Of a stretch of 64,000 nt of DNA, positions 32,199-40,646 are shown piece after piece. Position 1 is the first letter of the stretch; every line of letters starts with the position of its first letter. The stretch covers positions 1,488,001 to 1,552,000 of the forward strand of contig JBDXFZ010000146.1 in NCBI GenBank assembly GCA_039990395.1. The letters are read 5' to 3'. The translations under genes and the position numbers were made by a program. Source of the stretch: CALINF01 sp039990395 (lineage in GTDB: Bacteria; Pseudomonadota; Gammaproteobacteria; Pseudomonadales; Halieaceae). The notes beneath the pieces were generated by a model. The model did not search any database, had not been told where the DNA came from, and saw only the letters and a list, made by a program, of their open reading frames with translations.

Positions 32199-35044
32199 TC
32201 GACAATCGCCTGTGCCAGTAGATCCTGCTGACGATGATTGAATTTCTTCTGGCGCGCTTGCCAGGCGGACGGTTCATTAACCAAAGCCACCTGCACGGCT
32301 GTTACCTTGTACTCAGGGCAATTAGTCGCCCAATCCGAGTTGTCGGTTGTTATTACATTAGCGCCCGACTCAGGGTGATGAAACGTCGTGTAAACCACAC
32401 CGGGCTTCACTCTCTCAGAGATTCGTGCACGCAAAACAGTATTCCCCGCCCTGCTAGTAATCCCCAACCAGTCGTCATCTTTTATTCCCCGGTCTTCCGC
32501 ATCGACAGGATGAATTTCGAGCAGGTCCTCTTCATGCCACGCTGAGTTCTCTGTGCGGCGTGTCTGCGCACCCACATTGTATTGCGTCAGAATCCTGCCA
32601 GTCGTTAACAATAAGGGAAAGCGACGATTCACACGCTCATCCGTTGGAATAAATTCAGTGGGTACAAAGTTACCCTTGCCGCGAACAAATTCATCAACAT
32701 GCATGGTCTGCGTCCCTGTCGATGCATCATCATTGCAGGGCCACTGAATACTCCCATGAGCATCCAGTGCATCGTAACTCACGCCCGAGAACGTAGGCGT
32801 CAGGCGAGCGATCTCCGCCATAATTTCGCGAGGATGGGTATAGTCAAATTCGCACCCAAGCGCATTGGCCAATGCCGCCGTAATCTCCCAATCTTCCTTA
32901 CCGCTTCTTGATGGCATCACTTTTCGAACGGGAGAAATCCGGCGCTCGGCATTGATGAATGTACCGTTTTTCTCCAAGAATGATGAGCCCGGCAGAAACA
33001 CATGCGCGTATTTGGCTGTTTCGTTCAGGAAGATGTCCTGCACAATGAGGCAGTCAAGCGAACTCAAAGCAGCTTCGATATGCTGCGTATTGGGATCGGA
33101 TTGAGCGACATCTTCTCCCTGACAATACAAACCCTTGAAGCTGCCATCGACGGCAGAGTCGAACATATTAGGGATTCGCAGTCCTGGCTCAGGGTCCAAT
33201 GTTACCTGCCAATCCGCCTCGAACAATGCGCGCACCTGTGGATCAGAAATATGTCGATAGCCCGGTAGTTCATGCGGGAAAGAGCCCATATCGCAGGATC
33301 CTTGCACATTGTTCTGGCCTCTAAGTGGATTAACGCCTACACCCTCTCGCCCCAAATTGCCTGTCAACATCGCAAGATTAGCTATGCCCATCACCGCGGT
33401 TGAGCCCTGACTATGTTCTGTCACGCCTAACCCGTAATAGACAGCGCCATTTCCCGCGCTGGCGTACAACCTCGCTGCTGAACGAAGAGTCTTGGCGTCT
33501 ACGCCAGTCACCTCTGCAGTCGCTTCCGGCGAGTGTCGTGACTGGCTGATGAAATCGAGCCATTGGGAAAACGCGTCGTCGTCACAGCGTTGTGCAATAA
33601 AACGCTTGTCGTGTAGACCTTCATCGACAATCACATAGGCTAATGCGTTTAACAAAGCGACATTAGTGCCCGGATTCACCGCCAGATGGTAGTCAGCATT
33701 AATATGTGGGGTATGCACCAGCTCGATGGTGCGTGGATCAATGACTATGAGCTTGGCACCCTCACGTAGCCGTCGTTTGAGACGCGACCCAAATACAGGA
33801 TGCGCCTCAGTAGGGTTGGCTCCCATTACAATTATCACATCAGCTTGTGCGACCGATGCAAACGATTGTGTGCCAGCTGATTCACCCAGCGTTGTTTTTA
33901 GTCCATAGCCTGTCGGTGAATGGCAGACGCGCGCGCAGGTATCAATATTGTTATTTCCAAAGCCCGCTCTAACAAGCTTCTGAACCAGGTACACCTCTTC
34001 GTTGGTACACCGAGAGGAACTGATCGCTCCTACGCTGTTACGGCCGTGGTTTGACTGTATCGACTTCAAGCGGGCAGCGGAATATTCCAACGCCTCCTCC
34101 CAGCTGACAGTGCGCCAGGGGTCATCGATTGTGTCGCGTATCATGGGTTCTGTAATGCGATCTTTGTGTGTCGCATAACCAAACGCGAAACGCCCTTTAA
34201 CGCAAGCGTGACCCTCATTCGCTTTACCATCTTTTAGAGGCGTCATACGCACGACTTCACTACCTTTGACATCTGCGCGAAACGCACACCCTACTCCGCA
34301 ATACGCGCAGGTTGTCACCACACTGTGCTCTGGTATTCCCCGCTCGATGATCGTGTTCTCTGTGAGTGTTGCAGTAGGACAGGCATCGACACACGCACCA
34401 CACGATACGCACTCCGACTCCATGAATGCTTCAGCTTGGCCTGCCGACACTTTGGAATCGAAACCGCGCCCCTGGATGGTTAGGGCAAATGTACCCTGCA
34501 CTTCTTCACAGGCGCGCACACAGCGCGAGCAGACTATGCATTTTGAAGGATCGAACGTGAAGTAAGGGTTAGACGTGTCCTTGTCGAGTTCAAGATGATT
34601 TTCTCCGGCAAATCCATATCTCACTTCGCGCAAGCCCAGCTCACCCGCGGTGTCTTGCAGCTCACAGTCACCATTGGTAGGACAGGTCAAACAGTCAAGA
34701 GGATGATCGGAGATGTAAAGTTCCATGACATTTCGACGCAAGCGGGCAACCGCATCAGTTTGCGTGCGCACATCCAGACCTTCTTCAACAAGCGTCGTGC
34801 ACGACGCAGGAAAGCCTTTCCGACCCGATATCTCGACCATACATACACGGCAGGAACCGAACGCATTTAGCGAATCGGTCGCGCATAAACGCGGGACTTT
34901 TACCCCAGATTCCGCTGCCGCTCGCATGATGCTGGTACCTTCTGGAACGGTCACAGCACGGCCATCAATCGTTAATGTAACCAGCGTAGTTGACGCAATC
35001 TTTGGCGTACCACCATCCTGACCAGGCTCGTAGAACTTCAGCAT
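32195..35044 (-). CDS. fdsA: NAD-dependent formate dehydrogenase, alpha (catalytic) subunit
   Basis: A 949-residue molybdenum subunit that oxidises formate to CO2. In order it has an N-terminal [2Fe-2S] domain (Cys54, 65, 68 and ~82) and a His-ligated cluster region (HPLDCLTCPTNGDCELQ, about 114-130). Next are two ferredoxin-type [4Fe-4S] sites (CIVCSRCVRACEEVQG; CVSCGACVDACP) and the Mo-bis-MGD domain opening with CAYCGVGC. The molybdenum ligand is cysteine in ARVCHSPTGYG, so no selenocysteine is used. The C-terminal MGD cap domain is complete. GAGGTGGGA before the ATG is a strong ribosome site. The partners fdsB and fdsG lie directly upstream. Confidence 0.97.
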   Translation of the reverse strand: MLKFYEPGQDGGTPKIASTTLVTLTIDGRAVTVPEGTSIMRAAAESGVKVPRLCATDSLNAFGSCRVCMVEISGRKGFPASCTTLVEEGLDVRTQTDAVARLRRNVMELYISDHPLDCLTCPTNGDCELQDTAGELGLREVRYGFAGENHLELDKDTSNPYFTFDPSKCIVCSRCVRACEEVQGTFALTIQGRGFDSKVSAGQAEAFMESECVSCGACVDACPTATLTENTIIERGIPEHSVVTTCAYCGVGCAFRADVKGSEVVRMTPLKDGKANEGHACVKGRFAFGYATHKDRITEPMIRDTIDDPWRTVSWEEALEYSAARLKSIQSNHGRNSVGAISSSRCTNEEVYLVQKLVRAGFGNNNIDTCARVCHSPTGYGLKTTLGESAGTQSFASVAQADVIIVMGANPTEAHPVFGSRLKRRLREGAKLIVIDPRTIELVHTPHINADYHLAVNPGTNVALLNALAYVIVDEGLHDKRFIAQRCDDDAFSQWLDFISQSRHSPEATAEVTGVDAKTLRSAARLYASAGNGAVYYGLGVTEHSQGSTAVMGIANLAMLTGNLGREGVGVNPLRGQNNVQGSCDMGSFPHELPGYRHISDPQVRALFEADWQVTLDPEPGLRIPNMFDSAVDGSFKGLYCQGEDVAQSDPNTQHIEAALSSLDCLIVQDIFLNETAKYAHVFLPGSSFLEKNGTFINAERRISPVRKVMPSRSGKEDWEITAALANALGCEFDYTHPREIMAEIARLTPTFSGVSYDALDAHGSIQWPCNDDASTGTQTMHVDEFVRGKGNFVPTEFIPTDERVNRRFPLLLTTGRILTQYNVGAQTRRTENSAWHEEDLLEIHPVDAEDRGIKDDDWLGITSRAGNTVLRARISERVKPGVVYTTFHHPESGANVITTDNSDWATNCPEYKVTAVQVALVNEPSAWQARQKKFNHRQQDLLAQAIVD

Positions 35045-35083
35045 ATTCCCACCTCACTACCAATGAACGAGGCCTCCAGTGTG

Positions 35084-36634
35084 TTACTCAAAGTCTTCTC
35101 CAAAGTGGGTTAGCGCACTTCGCACCGGGTTCGGTGTTAAACCACCCATCGCGCACAGTGAGCCATACTCGAGCGTGTCACACAGGTCATTCAGCAATAC
35201 TACATTCTCAGCCACAGATTCACGCGCAATAATTCGATCAATAACCTCGACCCCTCTTACCGAACCAACTCGGCACGGCGTACACTTGCCACAGGATTCG
35301 GCAGCACAGAAGGCCATCGCGAAACGCGCCTGGGACTGCATATCCACCGTGCTGTCAAACATCACCACACCCCCGTGGCCCAACATTGCCCCGGCTTGAG
35401 CGAAAGCTTCGTAGTCGAGTGGCGTATCCCACAGCGACTCCGGTAAGTAAGCACCCAGTGGGCCACCCACTTGTACCGCTCTCAGTGGGCGGCCCGACGC
35501 AGTGCCACCGGCAAACTCATCAAGCAGCTCTCGCAATGACCTGCCGAAGGGAATCTCAACAAGCCCGCCGCACTTTACATTACCCGCCAATTGAACCGTC
35601 AAGGTGCCGCGGGAACGCTCGTTACCTAACTCAGCATAGCTCGGTCCGCCCTGAGCCAAAACGGATGAAGCGGCCGCCAGTGTGAGCACATTATTAACAA
35701 CCGTAGGCTGTCCAAATAAACCAGCCACTGCCGGTAATGGCGGCTTTGCACGCACGACAGGGCGCTTACCCTCGAGACTTTCAAGTAAAGAGGTCTCTTC
35801 CCCACAGATATAGGCACCGGCGCCTAATCGAACCTCAACACTAAAAGAGCGGCCACTACCCAAAATATCAGAACCCAACAGACCGGCATTTTTGGCTATC
35901 TCAATCGCAGCATTGAGCATGACATGGGCACGCGGATACTCTGATCGCAGGTAGATATAGCCTTGAGTAGCCTCAACGGCGAGACCGGCAATAATCATGC
36001 CTTCGAGTAACTGGAACGGATCCGACTCCATGAGTAGCCGATCGGCGAAGGTACCGGAATCGCCTTCGTCGGCATTGCAGACGATGTACTTCTGGTCTGC
36101 TTTGGTATCGAGTACGGTCTGCCACTTAATACCCGCCGGAAATGCAGCCCCACCGCGTCCGCGCAAACCCGACTGCGTTATCTCATCCACAATCGCCTGC
36201 GGCGCTAGGGTCAGCGCTCTCTCCAGCCCGCGAATGCCCTGCAAACGACGATAAGCATCGAGGTCAAGCGGGTCTTCAAGCCCAGAGCGCGCAAACGTGA
36301 CGCGGTGCTGTCCAGCCAGATAGTCAACGTGTTGTGCAGAACCCAGAAAGCCCGGCAATCCTTTCAAGCATTGCTCAAGCGAGTCCGGTCCGTTAGCTAG
36401 TGCCGAGAGCAACAACGGCACATCATCAGACTCCATATTGCTGACCAGGAAACGTTGCTGCTCACATTCAATTTCAACAAGAGGCTCCAGCCAGAACGCG
36501 CCTCGTGAGCCGTTGCGCACCAGCGTGACATCAAGCTCCATCGTAGCCAACTGAGCCTGTAATACCGCGGCCACTCGATCGGCTCCCAAAGCGATGGCGG
36601 TAGTATCTTGAGGCACAAGCACACGCAGACTCAT
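35084..36634 (-). CDS. fdsB: NAD-dependent formate dehydrogenase, beta subunit
   Basis: A 516-residue NuoF-like diaphorase subunit that passes electrons from the alpha subunit to NAD+ through FMN and a [4Fe-4S] cluster. The first ~100 residues are a thioredoxin-like extension typical of FdsB. GLRGRGGAAFPAGIKW (about 156-171) and CNADEGDSGTFADR (about 183-196) bind NADH/FMN. AESCGKCTPCRVGS (about 437-450), with a further Cys near the end, holds the cluster. The ATG overlaps the fdsG stop (ATGA), giving translational coupling. The 39-base gap to fdsA is the longest in the core operon. Confidence 0.96.
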   Translation of the reverse strand: MSLRVLVPQDTTAIALGADRVAAVLQAQLATMELDVTLVRNGSRGAFWLEPLVEIECEQQRFLVSNMESDDVPLLLSALANGPDSLEQCLKGLPGFLGSAQHVDYLAGQHRVTFARSGLEDPLDLDAYRRLQGIRGLERALTLAPQAIVDEITQSGLRGRGGAAFPAGIKWQTVLDTKADQKYIVCNADEGDSGTFADRLLMESDPFQLLEGMIIAGLAVEATQGYIYLRSEYPRAHVMLNAAIEIAKNAGLLGSDILGSGRSFSVEVRLGAGAYICGEETSLLESLEGKRPVVRAKPPLPAVAGLFGQPTVVNNVLTLAAASSVLAQGGPSYAELGNERSRGTLTVQLAGNVKCGGLVEIPFGRSLRELLDEFAGGTASGRPLRAVQVGGPLGAYLPESLWDTPLDYEAFAQAGAMLGHGGVVMFDSTVDMQSQARFAMAFCAAESCGKCTPCRVGSVRGVEVIDRIIARESVAENVVLLNDLCDTLEYGSLCAMGGLTPNPVRSALTHFGEDFE

Positions 36635-37101
36635 GCTTTGTCCTCGTCATCGAGTGCGCTCAGCAACTGATCGAAGCGCCGGGCATCGACTCGCGCGTGA
36701 ATCTCCTCATCGATGCGCACTGAAGGCGAGCACGCACAGTTTCCGAGACAGTAAACGGGTTCCAGGGTGATGCGACCATCGGCAGAGGTTTCGCCCATCG
36801 CTACATCTAAAGCGTGCATCGCATGGGTTTGCAACGTTTGCGCGCCCATCGCCTGGCAGGCCTCTGCGCAGCAAATCTGAATACGATGCCGTCCGCCCTT
36901 TTCGGTGCGAAAATCATGGTAGAAGGTAATCACCCCGTGAACCTCGGCCCGAGACAGATTCAGTGCCGACGCGATTACGGACACACTCTCAGAGGGGATA
37001 TAACCCAGTTGGGCCTGAACATCATGTAACAGAGGCAGTAAGCCCCCGGCCGTGGACCGATAGCGCTCGATACATGCGGTTACAACTTGATCCTGCTGCA
37101 A
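36631..37101 (-). CDS. fdsG: NAD-dependent formate dehydrogenase, gamma subunit (TTG start)
   Basis: A 156-residue NuoE-like [2Fe-2S] subunit. Its four cluster cysteines lie in CCAEACQAMGA (about 77-87) and VYCLGNCACSPS (about 117-128), with the helical N-terminus (LLPLLHDVQAQLGYIP) usual for the family. The frame offers no ATG near the conserved start; the TTG at 37101, with GGAGAG five to six bases upstream, is the likely start. It opens the operon fdsG-fdsB-fdsA-fdhD-DUF2007-fdsD. The upstream gap holds two strong inverted repeats rather than a clear promoter. Confidence 0.94.
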   Translation of the reverse strand: MQQDQVVTACIERYRSTAGGLLPLLHDVQAQLGYIPSESVSVIASALNLSRAEVHGVITFYHDFRTEKGGRHRIQICCAEACQAMGAQTLQTHAMHALDVAMGETSADGRITLEPVYCLGNCACSPSVRIDEEIHARVDARRFDQLLSALDDEDKA

Positions 37102-37138
37102 GCATCTCTCCGGAAAGTATTGGAGTACCTACACATGT

Positions 37139-37194
37139 TAACCCAGCGTCAATCGCTTGCAAGCCGGACGAATCATCCGGCTTGCAATGGGTTA
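37139..37194. repeat. long nested inverted repeat between fdsG and frmA
   Basis: An inner perfect 12-bp stem (TTGCAAGCCGGA / TCCGGCTTGCAA, 37157-37168 and 37176-37187, seven-base loop) is flanked by a further 7-bp match (TAACCCA at 37139-37145 with TGGGTTA at 37188-37194). No T tract follows. It could end frmA transcription, stabilise its mRNA or be an operator for the fds operon. Confidence 0.55.
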
Positions 37195-37206
37195 GCGCGA
37201 AGATCG

Positions 37207-37230
37207 TGCAGCTCTTCTAGATGAGCTGCA
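37207..37230. repeat. second hairpin next to the frmA stop
   Basis: A perfect 8-bp inverted repeat (TGCAGCTC / GAGCTGCA) with an eight-base loop, nine bases after the frmA stop when read leftward. It is a possible terminator stem, but only three T follow in either direction. Confidence 0.45.
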
Positions 37231-37238
37231 AAGGGAAA

Positions 37239-38345
37239 TCAGTAAAGAACGACGGAGCGAATACTCTCTCCTGAGTGCATTAAATCGAAGGCCTTATTGA
37301 TGTCCTTTAGGGGCATGGTATGGGTTATCAGATCGTCAATATTGATCTTGTTTTCCATGTACCAATCTACAATTTTGGGCACATCAGTGCGGCCTCGTGC
37401 ACCGCCGAAGGCTGTTCCCCGCCAGGATCGGCCGGTAACCAGCTGAAACGGGCGTGTGGCAATCTCCTGACCAGCCCCAGCCACGCCAATAATACAACTT
37501 TGACCCCAGCCCTTGTGACAACACTCCAGCGCTTGACGCATCACATTCACGTTGCCGATACATTCAAAACTGTAATCCACGCCACCGTCTGTCATTTCGA
37601 TCAGGTGCTGCACGACATCGTCTACTTCACTCGGATTCACAAAGTCTGTCATGCCAAAACGAGTAGCCAGTTCGATCTTGTCGGGGTTAAGGTCTACGCC
37701 AATGATTCGGGTAGCGCCGACCATCTTGGCGCCCTGAATGACGTTAAGCCCGATTCCACCCAGGCCAAATACCGCGACCGTTGAGCCCGGCTCAACTTTC
37801 ATCGTAAACGCCACCGCGCCGATACCGGTTGTCACGCCGCAGCCGATGTAACAGATCTTGTCAAAAGGCGCATCCTCACGCACTTTAGCCAGGGCAATTT
37901 CCGGTAGCACTGTGTAGTTGGAGAAGGTGGAGCAGCCCATGTAATGCAGTATGGGCTCACCATCGAGAGAAAAACGACTGGTGCCATCAGGCATCATGCC
38001 CTGACCCTGGGTTTCGCGTACTGCCTGGCAGAGATTAGTTTTGGGGTGAAGGCAAAAATTGCACTCACGACACTCTGGCGTATACAGTGGAATCACATGA
38101 TCCCCAGGCTTCACGCTGGTTACGCCCGGACCCACATCAACCACAATACCGGCGCCTTCATGACCAAGAATCGCTGGAAAGGCGCCCTCTGGATCGTCAC
38201 CTGAAAGCGTGAACGCATCGGTATGACACACACCTGTCGCTTTGACTTCTACGAGCACCTCACCCGCGCGGGGGCCCTCCAGATCAACCTCCACTACCTC
38301 GAGCGGTTTGCCCGCTCCGAAAGCGACAGCTGCTTGTGTCTTCAT
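37239..38345 (-). CDS. frmA: S-(hydroxymethyl)glutathione dehydrogenase (class III alcohol dehydrogenase)
   Basis: It oxidises the formaldehyde-glutathione adduct to S-formylglutathione with NAD+; it also reduces S-nitrosoglutathione. The 368-residue length is standard. Catalytic zinc ligands lie in GVCHTDAFTLSG and GHEGAGIV, and the structural zinc is held by PECRECNFCLHPKTNLC (about 92-108). VFGLGGIGLNVIQGAK (about 192-207) is the NAD fold. The neighbouring formate dehydrogenase would complete oxidation to CO2. S-formylglutathione hydrolase, the step between them, is not in the window. The gene is known as frmA or adhC; an adhC lies in this same chromosomal neighbourhood in Pseudomonas. Confidence 0.97.
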   Translation of the reverse strand: MKTQAAVAFGAGKPLEVVEVDLEGPRAGEVLVEVKATGVCHTDAFTLSGDDPEGAFPAILGHEGAGIVVDVGPGVTSVKPGDHVIPLYTPECRECNFCLHPKTNLCQAVRETQGQGMMPDGTSRFSLDGEPILHYMGCSTFSNYTVLPEIALAKVREDAPFDKICYIGCGVTTGIGAVAFTMKVEPGSTVAVFGLGGIGLNVIQGAKMVGATRIIGVDLNPDKIELATRFGMTDFVNPSEVDDVVQHLIEMTDGGVDYSFECIGNVNVMRQALECCHKGWGQSCIIGVAGAGQEIATRPFQLVTGRSWRGTAFGGARGRTDVPKIVDWYMENKINIDDLITHTMPLKDINKAFDLMHSGESIRSVVLY

Positions 38346-38458
38346 TGCCTCAGACTCCTGATGTTATTTATAAGAATGATGTCGGAGCTGATATTTAACG
38401 TGCTTCTGCCACAAAGAACAACCCGCTCGTTTGCGCATTGCTGCGGAGCTGATAAGCC

Positions 38459-40399
38459 CTACTCGTCTGATGGCTTTTTGGGTTTGCGCTTGCGAGGCAC
38501 CGCTGCCTGTTTGGCCTTATTCTTGCTCTTCGCCTTCGCGTTTTGCTTTGGCTTTGGCTTGGATTTAGACTTGAGATCAGACACAGGAACTGACGCGGAC
38601 GTGTTCCCGCCAACCGTCGACTGAGCGGCACCCTTGAGACGTGAAATTTGCAGTCGCTGACCACTCACCCACACCGACTTGAGGTGTTTGAAGATTTCTT
38701 TAGGCATTCCTTCCGGTAGGTCGACAGTACTGTGATCCTCATAGATCTTAATGCTACCGATGTACTCGGCATCAATCTCTGCTTCGTTAGCAATTGCACC
38801 GACAATATTACCCGGTTTTACCTGATCTTTATGGCCGACCTCTAAGCGAAAACGGTCCATTCCTTTCTCCGGTAGCGAGACTTCTCGATCTGCGCCATCA
38901 CGGCGGGGGCGATCACCACGCACTTTCTCAGCGGAATGTTCTTTGTCTACCCTCGGCGCTTTTTCAGCTTTAGGCGCCCTGTCGGGGCGCTTGTCTCGAG
39001 ACGATCTATCCTCTTTTTTAGCACGCGGACTCTGTCGGTCAGACGTGCTCCCCGAGGCTGGAGACTTAAGGCTTTTCTTATCTGAGGTCTGCGGCTTTGC
39101 ATCATGCGCCAGGGCAGCGAGCGCCGCGGCAATTTCAATAACCGGCACACCGTGTTCGTGCTGGTACTCCTCCACCAAGGTGCGATAGGCGTCCAACTCA
39201 CCCGTATCGAGTGTCTGGGAAATTTTTTGCTTGAAGCGTGAGAGTCGCTTGCCTTTCACTTCTTCTGGCGTGGGTAGCACCAGCTTTTCAATTGTCTGGC
39301 TGGTGGCCTTTTCAATCGCCCTTAACAGACGGCGCTCTCGATTGGCTGCAAAGAGTATGGCCTCGCCTGAACGCCCCGCTCGCCCTGTACGACCGATTCG
39401 ATGCACATAGGCTTCGACATCGTAGGGAATATCATAGTTGATCACGTGGCTGATACGTTCCACATCAAGACCGCGCGCGGCGACGTCGGTAGCCACCAGA
39501 ATATCAAGACGCCCCTTCTTGAGGTTATCTACTGTTTTTTCGCGCTGCTGCTGCGGAATATCACCGTTTAACGCTGCCGTGGCATAGCCACGCGCCGCCA
39601 GTTTTTCAGCGAGCTCTGCCGTGGCAATACGCGTTCGCACGAACACAATAACGCCGTCGTGATCTTCAACTTCGAGTATTCTGGTGAGCGCATCCAGCTT
39701 GTGCACGCCGGCTGTCATCCATACGCGCTGACGAATGGAGGCATTGGTCACCGTGGAAACCTTAATAGTGATTTCCTGTGGATCACTCAGGTGTTTTTTG
39801 GCAATGCGGCGGATGGCATCAGGCATCGTCGCTGAGAACAGGGCAATCTGGCGATCAGCAGGCGTCTGGTCGAGGATCCATTCAACGTCATCAATGAAAC
39901 CCATGCGCAGCATTTCATCGGCTTCATCCAGCACCAGCGTCTTCAGACCATCCAGCTTCAGAGAACCGCGTCGTATATGATCCATCACCCGCCCGGGCGT
40001 CCCCACAATCACCTGCACGCCACGATCAAGCTGCCGCAGTTGCGTTCTCATATCCGAACCGCCATAGATGGGCAGTACATGGAATCCCTTCAAGTGGTGA
40101 GCATACTTCTGGAAAGCCTCCGCTACCTGTATTGCCAGCTCCCGAGTGGGTGCAAGCACCAATACCTGTGGCGATTTTTTGCTGAGATCAAGGTTGGCGA
40201 GTGCTGGCAGCGCGAACGCTGCGGTTTTTCCAGTACCGGTTTGCGCCTGGCCAACGAGGTCGCGTCCGGCAAGTAATGGTGGAATCGTCATGGCTTGAAT
40301 CGCGGATGGGGTCTCATAGCCCACATCGTTCAACGCCTTTTGCAGCGACTGAGGTAACGCCAACTCTGCAAAGCTGGTGATAGTACTTTCTGATGACAT
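38459..40399 (-). CDS. deaD: DEAD-box RNA helicase, CsdA/DeaD type
   Basis: An ATP-dependent RNA helicase for ribosome assembly and mRNA turnover, often cold-induced. The 646-residue protein has the Q motif (about 29-36), AQTGTGKT (52-59), PTRELA (84-89), DEAD (158-161), SAT (189-191) and HRIGRTGRAGR in the second RecA domain. It continues with a charged linker (about 440-510, rich in K, R, E, D), a DbpA-type RNA-binding domain (KPGNIVGAIANEAEI, then GSIKIYEDHSTVDLP) and a lysine-rich tail (about 620-646). It is divergent from mutS. A perfect TATAAT lies 53 bases upstream of the start. Confidence 0.96.
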   Translation of the reverse strand: MSSESTITSFAELALPQSLQKALNDVGYETPSAIQAMTIPPLLAGRDLVGQAQTGTGKTAAFALPALANLDLSKKSPQVLVLAPTRELAIQVAEAFQKYAHHLKGFHVLPIYGGSDMRTQLRQLDRGVQVIVGTPGRVMDHIRRGSLKLDGLKTLVLDEADEMLRMGFIDDVEWILDQTPADRQIALFSATMPDAIRRIAKKHLSDPQEITIKVSTVTNASIRQRVWMTAGVHKLDALTRILEVEDHDGVIVFVRTRIATAELAEKLAARGYATAALNGDIPQQQREKTVDNLKKGRLDILVATDVAARGLDVERISHVINYDIPYDVEAYVHRIGRTGRAGRSGEAILFAANRERRLLRAIEKATSQTIEKLVLPTPEEVKGKRLSRFKQKISQTLDTGELDAYRTLVEEYQHEHGVPVIEIAAALAALAHDAKPQTSDKKSLKSPASGSTSDRQSPRAKKEDRSSRDKRPDRAPKAEKAPRVDKEHSAEKVRGDRPRRDGADREVSLPEKGMDRFRLEVGHKDQVKPGNIVGAIANEAEIDAEYIGSIKIYEDHSTVDLPEGMPKEIFKHLKSVWVSGQRLQISRLKGAAQSTVGGNTSASVPVSDLKSKSKPKPKQNAKAKSKNKAKQAAVPRKRKPKKPSDE

Positions 40400-40451
40400 G
40401 GGTATAGAGTCCTGACGGGATGAGCGGGCAACTATTGCGCCCTAAGCGCCA

Positions 40452-40457
40452 ATTATA
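40452..40457 (-). promoter_or_regulatory. candidate -10 element of deaD
   Basis: A perfect TATAAT read leftward, 53 bases before the deaD ATG. The -35 region (GTTACG at 17-base spacing) is poor, so this is a weak promoter call. Only a short leader would result, unlike the long deaD leader of E. coli. Confidence 0.4.
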
Positions 40458-40646
40458 CAGGCCAACGCTGCTCGCGTAACGGCGAACTATTACCCGTGAA
40501 TGTGGTGGCTATAGCCAAGAGTTGAGAGCCGGAAGGCGTCGGCGATACCCGTTATCAAACGATCAAGTGCCAGCAAAGCTTGACCTTGCGCGTCCGTCAA
40601 TCTACTGTCGGTTTCGTTTCTCCAAACGCCCCTAAACCACATCACT

